A stretch of 18,113 nucleotides of DNA from Elusimicrobia bacterium RIFOXYB2_FULL_49_7 (GCA_001800515.1 MGVN01000191.1:1389-19501), one strand, 5' to 3'; counted from the first letter of the stretch, positions 6,548 to 16,900 are shown. A program made the numbers and translations. Notes: a model not told the origin generated them from the sequence alone.

Positions 6548-7143
6548 AAGGCAAACACATCGTCCTTATCGTCATTGCAGCCATTGTGGTGCTGGGAATT
6601 TTCCTGGTAGGTCAATATATCAGTATAAAAAATCAATTGGTGACACTGGATGAAGGGGTCAAAACCGCCTGGTCACAGGTCGAAAATGTTTATCAGCGCA
6701 GAGCAGACCTGATTCCCAACCTTGTTGAAACTGTCAAGGGCTATGCGGCTCATGAAAAAGAGACCCTGGAAGGTGTCACTGAAGCACGGGCCAAACTGGG
6801 TGGAATCGTCAACATTGATAAAAGTGTGGTCAATAATCCCGAAATGATGCAGAAATATCAGCAGGCCCAGGCAGGCCTGGGTTCAGCACTTCAGCGACTG
6901 ATGGTGGTGGCGGAAAAATATCCGGATTTAAAGGCCAACCAGAATTTCATGGCTCTACAGGATGAGCTGGCCGGCACTGAAAACCGGATTGCGGTTGAAC
7001 GCAAACGGTTCAACGAAATCGCGCAAGCTTACAATACGACTATCCGGAAGATTCCTTACAGCTTTTTCAGTGGCGGGTTTGAGAAGGCCAGCTATTTTGA
7101 GGCTGAAAAAGGCGCGGAATCGGCACCCAAGGTGAAGTTTTAG
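6544..7143 (+). CDS. lemA: LemA family protein
   Basis: A 199-residue LemA protein of normal length. An N-terminal membrane helix (about residues 5-24) is followed by the conserved helical-bundle signature VENVYQRRADLIPNLVETVKGYAAHEKETL (about 48-77 in total), then the YPDLKANQNFMALQDELAGTENRIAVER block near 122-150. The C-terminal segment contains YNTTIRKIPYSFFSGGF. The domain is expected outside or at the face of the cytoplasmic membrane. The family function is unknown, although LemA is commonly co-encoded with TPM or other membrane proteins. The ATG overlaps the previous gene (ATGA, 6544-6547) and is preceded by AAGGAG. A strong terminator follows 38 nt after the stop, so this is the last gene of the operon. 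Confidence 0.96.
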   Translation: MKGKHIVLIVIAAIVVLGIFLVGQYISIKNQLVTLDEGVKTAWSQVENVYQRRADLIPNLVETVKGYAAHEKETLEGVTEARAKLGGIVNIDKSVVNNPEMMQKYQQAQAGLGSALQRLMVVAEKYPDLKANQNFMALQDELAGTENRIAVERKRFNEIAQAYNTTIRKIPYSFFSGGFEKASYFEAEKGAESAPKVKF

Positions 7144-7181
7144 ATTTGCCTTCTCACTAAAGTTGTCCGTCAAATTGCTAG

Positions 7182-7218
7182 AAGGTTTGAGTGGTCACCC
7201 GACCGCTCAAACCTTTCT
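7182..7218 (+). terminator. Hairpin terminator after lemA
   Basis: A 15-bp stem (AAGGTTTGAGTGGTC, 7182-7196, paired with GACCGCTCAAACCTT, 7201-7215, one G-T pair) with an ACCC loop, followed by a short T-rich run (TCTTTAGGTTT). The T-tract is weak, but the stem is very stable and the position is right for the end of the TPM, nucleotidyltransferase, lemA operon. Confidence 0.82.
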
Positions 7219-7284
7219 TTAGGTTTATTGCGATTTTCCTCTTTGTTCATTCGGAAGAAGACTATCTTTTAAAACACATTTCTG

Positions 7285-8007
7285 ATGGACGCCGACAACA
7301 AAGGAATCCCTATCTGTTTCTCAGCAGGAGCAAGTATCACGGCCGGCGTATTGCTGACCTTTGTCGGCACCGAAACACTCCGAAAAGTGCATCAGCCGAC
7401 CCAAATCGTATTTGCCAGCATTCCCCTCTTTTTTGCAGCCCAGCAATTTACAGAAGGTGTCCTTTGGCTTTCGATGCCTCATCCTGAATACGCCGGGGTG
7501 AGAAATATCGCAACCTATCTCTTTTTAATCATGGCGCAGATCATCTGGCCGCTCATGGTGCCGATGTCGGTTCTCATCATGGAAAAGCACAAGACTCGAA
7601 AGAGGATACTGCTTGCTCTTCTTTCGATCGGCATCCTCACCGCATCCTATTTCGCCTATACGCTTATATTTTACCATCCTTTTGCGGAAATCCGATACCT
7701 GCACATCGCCTATCAAAGCACTTTCCGCAATCCCATCATTAAAATCTCCGTTGCGGCTTATTTGATGGCAACCATCATTCCTCTTTTTATTTCAAGCATC
7801 AAAAGAACCCATATCCTGGGAATTATCGCCGGAATATCTTTTCTCGTCTCCGTTATCTTTTACACGCAATGTCTGATTTCAGTCTGGTGCTTTTTTGCGG
7901 CTGTCATCAGCTTCGTCATTTTCTACGCCATCCGGGATGGGCATCGGAAGCATCATTCCATCCTTGCCTGCGATACTGCGAGGGAGAAAGCCCGGTCTTC
8001 AATTTGA
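7285..8007 (+). CDS. DUF6629-like integral membrane protein
   Basis: A 240-residue polytopic protein with about seven hydrophobic segments (roughly residues 12-30, 42-62, 76-98, 108-130, 151-170, 176-193 and 198-216). The N-terminus CFSAGASITAGVLLTFVG followed by TLRKV and FFAAQQFTEGVLWLSM is characteristic of the family I know as DUF6629, whose function is unknown. There is no clear Shine-Dalgarno, and an in-frame TAA at 7270 limits the start to the ATG at 7285 or a CTG before it. The last 25 or so residues (GHRKHHSILACD and onwards) are hydrophilic and antisense to the end of the convergent AraC gene. They look like read-through past the natural family end near YAIRDG, so the C-terminus may not be original. 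Confidence 0.75.
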   Translation: MDADNKGIPICFSAGASITAGVLLTFVGTETLRKVHQPTQIVFASIPLFFAAQQFTEGVLWLSMPHPEYAGVRNIATYLFLIMAQIIWPLMVPMSVLIMEKHKTRKRILLALLSIGILTASYFAYTLIFYHPFAEIRYLHIAYQSTFRNPIIKISVAAYLMATIIPLFISSIKRTHILGIIAGISFLVSVIFYTQCLISVWCFFAAVISFVIFYAIRDGHRKHHSILACDTAREKARSSI

Positions 8008-8779
8008 ATTGTTTGCAAAAAGCAAACACATCCGAATAGCCCAACTCCTCGCTGACAACAGAAAGATTGGAATTCGACATCACAAGTCGGTTGCAAGCCG
8101 CAGCAATTCTGACCTGAATTAGATATTCACCCGGTGTCATCCCTATCGACGCTTTAAAGAGCCGGATAAAATGATCCATAGAATACCCAGCCTGTTTAGA
8201 CTCTTTTAACAGCGAAACCCGCTCCCAAGGCCTTTCCGATAACCGCTTGGCGAATGCTTTAAATATCTCGACTCGTTTGCAGGAATCCATTTTTTTCAAA
8301 AGCTCCAGATCCTGACGCTCAATTTCCATCAAGGCACCATTTAGCCAGCCTTTTGCCTTTTCAATCTCTCCGGCATTCTGATAATGGATGATCCGTTCCA
8401 TTAAACCGTCAAAAAAAGCGATGTTATTAATTCTACGATGACGCGGCGGAAGAGCGCGTATTTTTTCCGGGGTAAGACTTTGTCCCCGTTTGTCAAAATA
8501 ATTGAAGACCACAAAGGGGATGCGTAAAACATCCGGATGATCATTCAGTCCCTGATGGCGTTCCCACATGCGAAGCAAGAAACAGTCTCCGGCAGTCAAT
8601 GCATAGGTCTCGCCTTCAACCTGAAGACACCCCTTTCCACCGGCCACAAACCAGAGATTAAACCCCTTCCAGTGCATTTGCTGCTGACTGTCCCAACGCC
8701 AAGTTTGTTTGCAATGAGCCTGGGCAGCCCATCGGATAGTCGGAATGGCAGCTAACGCCGATATATCGATATATGACAT
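7916..8779 (-). CDS. AraC-family transcriptional regulator
   Basis: A 287-residue regulator. The N-terminal half (about residues 1-130) is a cupin-type sensor region (FVAGGKGCLQVEGETYALTAGDCFLL near 45-70), the usual sugar- or ligand-binding domain. The C-terminal double helix-turn-helix spans about 180-272, with AGYSMDHFIRLFKASIGMTPGEYL as the first HTH and SVVSEELGYSDVFAFCKQFK as the second, ending at the canonical GLSPSQYRR. The final 15 residues (QGWNDASDAHPGWRRK) lie antisense over the DUF6629-like gene, so both C-termini look extended. It is divergent from the UroD-family gene, and a long inverted repeat lies between them, so it probably controls that gene and possibly itself. The effector is unknown. 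Confidence 0.93.
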   Translation of the reverse strand: MSYIDISALAAIPTIRWAAQAHCKQTWRWDSQQQMHWKGFNLWFVAGGKGCLQVEGETYALTAGDCFLLRMWERHQGLNDHPDVLRIPFVVFNYFDKRGQSLTPEKIRALPPRHRRINNIAFFDGLMERIIHYQNAGEIEKAKGWLNGALMEIERQDLELLKKMDSCKRVEIFKAFAKRLSERPWERVSLLKESKQAGYSMDHFIRLFKASIGMTPGEYLIQVRIAAACNRLVMSNSNLSVVSEELGYSDVFAFCKQFKLKTGLSPSQYRRQGWNDASDAHPGWRRK

Positions 8780-8822
8780 ATTCTAGTCGAGTCCTGCCAT
8801 TTCATTTCTTTTTGTTACGGCG

Positions 8823-8861
8823 TATATTTCTCTTAGCAGATAAACACCTAAGCGAAATATA
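8823..8861. promoter_or_regulatory. 14-bp inverted repeat between AraC and UroD-type genes
   Basis: TATATTTCTCTTAG (8823-8836) and CTAAGCGAAATATA (8848-8861) pair at 13 of 14 positions, with the odd pair T-G, around an 11-nt spacer. It lies in the 117-bp divergent intergenic region, 35 nt before the UroD-type start codon. An operator for the adjacent AraC protein is the most likely role. A 5' UTR hairpin is an alternative. No T-tract follows, so it is not a terminator. Confidence 0.68.
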
Positions 8862-8896
8862 ACAATATTTGAGACATGAACCCAAGGAGCAACACC

Positions 8897-9790
8897 ATGA
8901 CCGCAAGAGAACGGATTCTTCGTATGTATCATCATCAGGATGCGGATCGCATTGCCATTTTCGATACACCCTGGCAATCCACCCTTCGGCGATGGGAAAA
9001 AGAAGGAATGCCCCTTGATACAGATTATACTACCTATCTGGGACTGGATGCCATCCGTACCTTCCGACTGGATAATTCTCCGCAATATGAACAAAAAGTG
9101 CTGGAAGAAACGGCAGACTACCTCATTGTCACCTCAACATGGGGTGTGACCACAAAAAATTGGAAGCACGCGGAATCCACTCCCGAATTCATTGATTTCA
9201 CTATTAAGGATCCCGAATCCTGGTTCACGGCAAAAGCCAGAATCACAGCAAATTCTGAACGAATCAATTGGAAAAATATTGAAAGCGATTTTTCAAGATG
9301 GGAAAAAGAGGGTGCCTGGATACAGGCGCTTCTCTGGTTTGGTTTTGACATCACCCACTCCTGGATCGTTGGTACGGAAAGGGTGTTAATGGCCCTGGTC
9401 GAGAATCCGGAATGGTTACAGGACATGTTTGACACACAACTGACGGTTCAGCTCAAATTATTAGATCAGCTCTGGGATAAGAGTTATCGATTTCAGGGGG
9501 TAAAATGGTTTGATGATATGGGGTATAAGAAAAATCAGTTCTTTTCACTTTCCATGTACCGGGAAATCATAAAACCCTTCCACCAGCGCGCCATTGACTG
9601 GGCGCACAATAAAGGAATTAAAACCTATCTTCATTCCTGTGGCGACATCAACCCATTTGTGCCGGAACTGGTTTCAATGGGGCTGGATATGCTGAACCCG
9701 CTGGAAGTAAAGGCAGGCTCGGGAGCCCATCCGTATTGCATTGACCCGCCACGATGGCATTTGCAGGATCGGAAACATCAATGGAAGTGA
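8897..9790 (+). pseudogene. UroD-family methyltransferase-like gene, 3' end replaced
   Basis: The N-terminal 270 or so residues belong to the uroporphyrinogen decarboxylase/MtaA-CmuA superfamily, the corrinoid methyltransferase-like branch rather than haem synthesis. Markers are TARERILRMYHHQDADRIAIFD at the N-terminus (22 residues in total), WFDDMGYKKNQFFS, and the zinc-site region YLHSCGDINPFVPELVSMG followed by LNPLEVKAG. After AG (about 9719) the family sequence stops. The remaining 23 codons are antisense to the convergent lipoprotein gene, so the C-terminal portion of the barrel is lost. The start is the ATG at 8897, with AAGGAG 7 nt upstream. The in-frame ATG at 8876 has no such site. 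The gene is probably under control of the divergent AraC regulator and is likely nonfunctional now. Confidence 0.82.
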
Positions 9791-10422
9791 TCTCCCCGCC
9801 GTCGTAGGTGGTGGCATAACAGTAATTGCCTTGAATAGAAAGTCCCTGAATCTCTCCAGATCCGGCAAGAATCGTATCCACTGAAACCAGGCCTGAATCA
9901 CCATTGACAAATCGCAGCACATAGACATTTTTATCAATGCAAGCCGCGAAAACAAAGGAATCCTTCACTGCCACATCACGGATGTTTTCAGGAAGACTCA
10001 AGGAATCCACCAATACGGGACTGGCCGGATTACCGATATCCAGCACAAATACCCCATGAATGCCTAATGTGCCGCTAAGACTCGACCCCACAAACACAAA
10101 CGGATACCGAAATGCCAAACACACCCATGGACTGATATTGTCCCGGCGCCGGTATCGAACCTGCGAGGTCAGGACTTGCCGAATCCGTTATATCAAAAAT
10201 CTGAAATCCCGAATCAGAGACCGAGGCATAGAGATAATTTCCACGCACAGCCAGACCGCGACAATAAGCAGTCATCGGAATTGTGTCAATGAGCGTAAGA
10301 AAGTTGGTTGCCGGGATAATATCCTCTTTTTTTACGGGGTTCGCATCCTTATCCTCGCTACAGGAACACGGAAACAAAGCCAGGAAGAAAAACAGAACGA
10401 TAGCAGGAAAAATCTTTTTCAT
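9725..10422 (-). pseudogene. LVIVD-repeat lipoprotein, frameshifted and truncated
   Basis: A predicted surface or periplasmic beta-propeller lipoprotein in two frames. It starts at the ATG at 10422 with AAGGAAG upstream. A signal sequence (MKKIFPAIVLFFFLALFPCSC) ends in a Cys pair suited to lipidation. Propeller-like repeats follow, each with an LAVRGNYLYAS-type strand and a FDITDSASP, LDIGNPASP or IDVSDPANA turn. The first frame covers residues 1-99, then loses homology near 10124-10126. The matching repeats resume in the frame that begins CLAFRYPFVFVGSS, so one extra G in a GGG run explains the break. The gene ends abruptly near 9725-9735, where the frame passes into antisense of the UroD-type gene. 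Both breaks together suggest a pseudogene, although a sequencing error could account for the single-base one. Confidence 0.78.
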
Positions 10423-10455
10423 AGCGACTTCCTTTTTATTAAGTTTGCCTGAGGC

Positions 10456-10496
10456 TTTGCTGGTAGGAATATACAATTTATACGAAAACCAGCAAA
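10456..10496 (-). promoter_or_regulatory. Promoter flanked by a 9-bp inverted repeat, upstream of the lipoprotein gene
   Basis: TTTGCTGGT (10456-10464) and ACCAGCAAA (10488-10496) form a perfect 9-bp inverted repeat with a 23-nt spacer. On the minus strand a promoter-like pair lies within it: TTGCTG (10495-10490) and TATATT (10473-10468), 16 nt apart. Initiation would fall inside the far arm. This layout suits a repressor that binds both arms, but the regulator is unknown. Confidence 0.5.
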
Positions 10497-10531
10497 ATCA
10501 CTTACTGATGAGTTGAAGCAACCTTGTCAGA

Positions 10532-10565
10532 AGGGGAATAGGACCTGTTTTCTTTCCATTCCCCT
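10532..10565. repeat. 8-bp inverted repeat before the MarC-like gene
   Basis: AGGGGAAT (10532-10539) and ATTCCCCT (10558-10565) form a perfect inverted repeat with an 18-nt loop. It lies between the lipoprotein promoter and the MarC-like gene. No T-run follows on either strand, so it is more likely an operator or leader hairpin than a terminator. Confidence 0.4.
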
Positions 10566-10600
10566 ATGTTCGGGATCGTGGTTTTTTGTATCTTGTTCTA

Positions 10601-10999
10601 ATGATTGATTTCATCCATTCCTCGGCGCTTCCGCTAATCCTGCCGAATCCCTTCCTGGTCATCGTCTCTCTTACCGATGCGGCGGAGAAATTGACATTGC
10701 GCACCTTTTCCTATACACTGATCAAGGCCGCTCTGATAAGCGGTCCGGCGGCCATTGAAATCCTGCGCGGCGAATCGAAAAACCTGGCGGGTGCCATTGC
10801 CATGCCTATTTTTATCGGATCTGGGACCCTCAGCGCCTGTGTGGTTATCGATAAAAGACATGAGCCCTTGATTGCGTGTATTGCCGTACTTATCACCCTG
10901 CTTGTTTCCATCAGCATGATGGCAGGACTGAAGGCGCTTTATGATCATCTCAGGTATCGTCGGGGAAATTTCATCCAGCGGTACCGGAATGAACGCTAA
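10601..10999 (+). pseudogene. MarC-like membrane protein, internally shortened
   Basis: About 132 residues from the ATG at 10601 (a TTG at 10586 is also in frame, and neither has a good ribosome binding site). The first 45 residues (LPLILPNPFLVIVSLTDAAEKL, 22 in total) resemble the start of MarC/UPF0056 integral membrane proteins. The second part (RGESKNLAGAIAMPIFIGSG, then a long hydrophobic stretch) resembles the start of the second MarC half. The helices that normally lie between them, roughly 45 residues, are missing without loss of frame, near 10735-10745. The protein also ends at NFIQRYRNER, before the final family helix. It is therefore much shorter than the usual 200 or so residues and is probably a remnant. 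Its last 11 nt overlap the start of the glucan synthase gene, so its translation may still serve to couple that gene. Confidence 0.58.
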
Positions 11000-13900
11000 A
11001 CGCGGTGTGACGATGTCTCTGTATTCTCGATGGTTGACCGAGGTCAACCGGCATGTCGTGATGCCGTTCCTTCCCGCAAAGGAGAAGGTCGAATATCCGC
11101 TGCTCAGCGAACTCTTCAGTATCGACCAGCTGGATAAGCATGGCGAGGCCATGGCCCGATCGCATGAATTAGACCCCCGGCATAATATCCGAGATGTCTT
11201 GTTGACTCGATTGACGGAGAACGAAAGCATTTTAACCGAGACCTATCAGAAATTGACAGAAGAGGAAACCGCAAAGCTGAATATTTCTGCGGCCGGCGTA
11301 TGGCTCTTGGATAACTTCTTTCTTATCGAAGAGCAGATCCAGTTGGCCCGTCAGCATCTCCCCAAATCCTATAGCCGGGAATTGCCCCGGCTTTGTTCGA
11401 GCGATTTAATCGGTCTGCCGCGGGTGTATGTCCTCGTACAGGATCTTATCTCGCATGTTGATGGATTGGTCAATGAAGCGAATCTGTGTACGATTATCGC
11501 TTCCTATCAACGGGTGACGAATTTGAAATTGGGAGAATTGTGGGCCATTCCCATCATGCTGCGTCTGGCACTGATTGAGAATTTGCGTCGCATTGCCACA
11601 CGGATTGCAGCGGATCGGCGTGATCGTAATTTAGCCAATAGCTGGGCCATCCGAATGCTTCATACCGCCGACCACGACCCTAAAAACATCGTACTTGACA
11701 TAGCGGACATGGCACGCGCCGATATCCCAATGAGTTGCACCTTCATTGCAGAGCTGGTACGAAAGCTTCAAAGCCATAATCCGGCGCTGGCCCTGGTCCT
11801 AACCTGGATCGAACAGCGTCTGACTGAACAAGGTCAGACGATTGAGCGGCAGGTCCATCTGGATAGCCAGCAGCAGGCAACCAACCATATCGCCATCGGC
11901 AACAGCATCACCAGCCTCCGATTATTGACTGCTATTGTCTGGAAAGACTTTGTGGAGGCCATGAGTCATGTGGAAACCATTCTCCGAAGTGATCCGACCG
12001 GGATTTATCCGAAGCTCAATTTTGAAACACGAGATGTCTACCGTCATGTGATTGAAAAGATAGCGAAGCAAAGCCGAACAACCGAATCAGAGGTGGCGGC
12101 ACAAGTGCTTGCTCTTGCAGCCCCCCATATTGAACCGCAAAACAGAAAAAGCCATATCGGTTATCATCTCATCGACCAGGGACGATTACTATTGGAACAA
12201 ACGGTCAGGATGCGTCCCACCCTCTGGGATAGGTTCTTCCGTGCGGGAAAGAAAGCCCCTTTGTTGTTTTATCTGGGCACACACCTTTTATTGACCGCCG
12301 GACTGACTGCGCCGGTTTTATGGTTAATGCCATGCGAGGGCAAGGCCCTGTTTTGGGCAATGACTTTTCTTTTGCTTCTGGGATTTAGCCAGGCAGCATT
12401 GGCGCTGGTTAACTGGTTCGTTACCCTGGTCATACCGCCGAGGACCCTTCCGAAAATGGATTTTTCCAAAGGCATTCCGGAGGAATTCGGAACGCTCATT
12501 ACCGTACCGGCCATGCTGACCAGCAGTGATGACATTGCCGAACTTCTGAATAAGATAGAAGTGTGTTATCTCTCCAACCGGGCGGACAATCTTTACTTCA
12601 GTTTATTGACGGATTTTGAAGACGCAGCGGAAGAGACATTGCCTCAGGATGCGCTGCTGCTTGAGCTGGCCAAGAATGGCATTCAGCGTCTCAACGATAT
12701 TTATGCCGTGAATGAGTATCAACCCTTTCTGCTCTTCCACCGTCCCAGGCGATGGAATCCCGGCGAAGGGTGCTGGATGGGCTATGAACGAAAAAGAGGA
12801 AAGCTTGAAGCGCTCAACGGTTTTCTCCGTGGTCGGGAAGCGGATGATTTTATTGTCGAAGGCGATTCTACCTCATTGTTGACCATTAAATATGTTTTGA
12901 CACTCGATGCGGATACCGAACTGCCCCGGGATTGTGCGAGACACTTAATTGAAACCATGGCGCATCCGCTGAATAGACCGGTTTATGATGCTCTCAAAAA
13001 GCGCGTTGTGGAAGGATATGCCATTTTGCAACCGAGTGTGGTGCCGAGTCTTCACGGAGCGGATGCCTCTTGGTATGCGAGAATATTCGGAAGCGATACC
13101 GGCATTGATCCTTATACTCGGGCCGTATCCGATGTGTATCAGGACCTGTTCGGAGAAGGTTCCTTTATCGGCAAAGGCATCTACGATGTGGATATGTTCA
13201 CTCAGGCACTGGCGAATCGGTTGCCGGAAAACCGGATTCTAAGCCATGATCTTCTGGAAGGGACGTATGGTAGGGCGGGATTGGTCAGCGAGATCCAGCT
13301 GATAGATGAATTCCCGGAGCGCTACAGCCATGATCTTTTTCGGCGCCATCGATGGGTTAGAGGCGATTGGCAGATTGCAGCTTGGCTCTGGCCAAAAGTG
13401 CCCGGATTCAAAGAAAAATCGGTTCGGAACCCGCTTTCTCTTTTATCTCAATGGAAGATATTCGATAATCTCAGGCGAAGCATCGTCCCAATCGGATTGA
13501 TGTTTCTCATCATTCTGAGCTGGCTTTGTCTAACACCTTCCTGGCTGGGTTTTGTTGTTACGGTCTCCATTTTTTTGCTTCCCACTCTGCCCGGGGTCAT
13601 GCAAAAGGCCCTGGAGATTCCCCCCCGATTTCCACTGGGTCTACATCTTCAATCCGTGGCGGGATTCATGGGCCGTCAGCTCTTCCGTGTCATTTTTGCA
13701 CTGGCGGTTCTTCCCAGTGAAGCGTTTGCCAATCTGGATGCCATTCTGCGGACCGGTTGGCGGATAGTTATTTCCAAACGTAAACTCCTTCAATGGACCG
13801 CATCCGGGAAAGCCAAACAAGGGTCCATTAAACATCCTTTAGCCGACGGCCGATTAATCCGTGCAACCCCCCTGTTGACACTCGCGCTGGGTGCCCTGTT

Positions 13901-16900
13901 TCTCGTTCAAGGACGATTGGACGGATGGCCTCTTCTCGGACTGTGGTTTGTGTCACCCGTTCTTTCCTGGTGGATAAGCAGGCCGAGGATTCTCCGACCA
14001 CCGTGCCTTTCCGGGAAACAGATCGACTTTCTCCGGAAAATCCGCCGGAAAACCTGGCGCTATTTCGAGACGTTTGCAGGCCCTGAAGAGAATTGGCTTC
14101 CGGCAGACAACTACCAAGAAGAACCCTGTGAAATTACTGCGCATCGCACTTCACCGACCAATATCGGATTGATGCTTTTATCCAACTTAGGTGGCTATGA
14201 TTTAGGTTATTACTGCGCCGGACAATTGATTGGCCGAATAGAGAAGTCCTTTAAAAGCATGGAAGCGCTTGCCCGGTTTCGCGGCCATTTTTTCAACTGG
14301 TATGACACCAAAACCCTCCAGCCGTTGTCCCCGCATTATATCTCCACCGTGGATAGCGGCAACTTGGCAGGCTATCTTTTAACCCTTCGATCCGGATTGC
14401 TGGATATCAAGAATCAATCCGTTTTCCATCCCTGCTTCTATAACGGTATTATCGATACCCTCCGGGTATTGGAAGCGCTTTCGGGGAAACCGGCTGAATT
14501 GACGAAACAACTCGGTCTGCTCGAAAACGTTGTAAAAGAATATGAACAAGCGCCCAAGGGATTAAGAACTGCACTCAACAATGTACGCAGCCTGATTCAT
14601 CGGATTAATATGCTTCGCTCCCTGGCCCGGGACAAGGTCGAAAACGAGACCGCGTGGTGGATTCAGGCATTGGAAACCCAATGTACGGCCCAGCAGGAGG
14701 ATCTGCTTTTCCTTGCGCCCTGGCTCATTAACGACCTGCCTGACCCGACTATCAGTCTTGATGTCGGCCCGGAATCCGGCCTTCCTGTTTCACTCAGCCG
14801 GCTTGCCGATGAAAGCAAACACGCTGCCGAAAGAATCAAACAGCTCGAACAGTTGGCGGAGCAGTGCCGGACTCTGGCAGACCAGGAGTATGATTTCCTC
14901 TATGACCATTCGCGTCATTTGCTGGCCATCGGATATGATGTCGGTAAACGGAGGCAGGACGGCAGCTTCTATGATTTACTGGCCTCGGAATCGCGGTTGA
15001 GCAGTTTTATCGGAATCGCACAGGGTAAACTGCCGATGGAACACTGGTTCTCTCTCGGTCGCCTGGTAACGCTCCGTCAGGGTAAAACAACACTGCTCTC
15101 CTGGGGCGGGTCCATGTTCGAGTATCTGATGCCGCAACTGATTATGCCGAGTTATGACAATACCCTGTTGGGTCAGACCTGCCAGGCGGTTGTTGAGCGA
15201 CAAATCGCCTATGGGCATAAGCGAGGCGTCCCCTGGGGCATATCGGAATCCGCAGAAAACAGCACGGATGCGGGCCAGAACTATCAATACCGTTCCTTCG
15301 GTGTGCCGGACCTGGGATTTAAACGCAGCTCCAAAAACGAGCTGGTGATTGCACCCTATGCTACCGCACTGGCTTTGATGGTCAAGCCGGAAGAGGCGTG
15401 TGAGAATATGCAACGAATGACGGCGCTGGGATATGAGGGCCGATACGGGTTTTACGAGGCCATTGATTACTCCCCAAGCCGGTTGTCACCCGACCATTCT
15501 CCGGCTCTGATCCGCTCCTTTATGTCTCATCACCAGGGCATGAGTTTTATTTCCCTGGTCAATTTCTTTGCCGATAATCTGATGGTGAAACGATTCGAAG
15601 CGGATCCCATATTTCAGGCCACCACCCTTCTACTTCAGGAGCGGGTGCCCAAAGCCTCCCCCTTCCATCTGAAGACATCCTCTTTGTTTCGGACACGGGC
15701 CATTTCTCCGGAGCAGGAGGATTTGCTGCGGATATTCAGCACGCCCCATACCGCCATTCCGGAAATTCATTTATTATCAAACGGCCGTTATCATGTCATG
15801 ATAACCAATGCGGGCGGCGGATACAGCCAGTGGCAGGATCTTTCCGTTACCCGCTGGAATGAAGATTTGACGCTGGATAATCATGGAACCTTTATTTACA
15901 TCAATGATGTAACCAACCATAAACTCTGGTCCGCGGCTTTTCAACCGGTCTGTGCTGAACCCAAAAACTATGAAGCCATTTTTCCACAGGCCCGCGCGGA
16001 ATTCCGGCGGCGGGATCAGGCAATGGAGACCTATACGGAAATAGCGGTTTCGCCCGAAGATGATATCGAATACCGTCGTATCACCTTAAGCGATCTCAGC
16101 AACAAAACCAGAACGATTGAGCTGACCAGTTATGCGGAAGTGGTTTTGGCGCCCGCTGCTGCGGATGCCGCGCATACCGTATTTTCCAATCTCTTTATTC
16201 AGACCGAAATCCTGCCCAGCCACCATGCGATTCTTTCCACCCGCCGGCCGCGTTCCCCGGGTGAGAAATGCCCCTGGATGTTCCACCTTTTTACCGTACG
16301 CGCGCTTCCGCACTATGAGCTCTCGTACGAGACGGATCGATTGGCCTTTATCGGGCGTGGGTTGACAACACGAAACCCAAAGGCGCTGCAAATCGACGGA
16401 TCGCTTGGTGAAACCGACGGCTCCGTTCTGGATCCCATTGTTTCCATCCGTTGTCGGCTGACGCTCCCGGCCGGAGAAACCCTCTCAGCGGGCTTTATCA
16501 CCGGCATGGCGCATACCCGAGAGGCCGCCATTGTCCTCATCGAGAAATATCAGGATCAACAGCTGGCGGACCGGGTTTTTGAGATGGCGGTCATCCATGG
16601 TAAGGTCGTATTACAGCAACTGAATGCCACGGAAGCGGATGCCCAACTCTACGGCAGACTGGCCAGCTCCATCCTCTATTCCAGTCGATACCGGCGTGCA
16701 AAACCGGAGTTACTGCTGAAAAACAGGCGAGGACAGCCCGACTTATGGGCGTATAGTATTTCCGGAGACTTGCCCATTATCCTGCTGCGCATAGGCGATC
16801 CCGCCAAAATCGATGTGGCGGCCAAACTGATTCAGGCACATGCCTACTGGCGGTTGAAAGGATTACCGGTTGATCTGGTTATCTGGAACGAAGAACGGAC

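Noticed and set aside
8761..8774. Perfect palindrome ATATATCGATATAT in the first codons of the AraC gene
   Set aside because: It is low-complexity AT sequence inside coding codons (YIDIS). It could be an autoregulatory site, but nothing else supports that.
13526..13767. Plus-strand ORFs in other frames within ndvB
   Set aside because: They are shadows of the continuous glucan synthase frame, which has clear family motifs on both sides.
14976..15413. A 145-codon minus-strand ORF
   Set aside because: It is antisense to the glycoamylase-like domain of the glucan synthase and has no recognisable domain or ribosome binding site.
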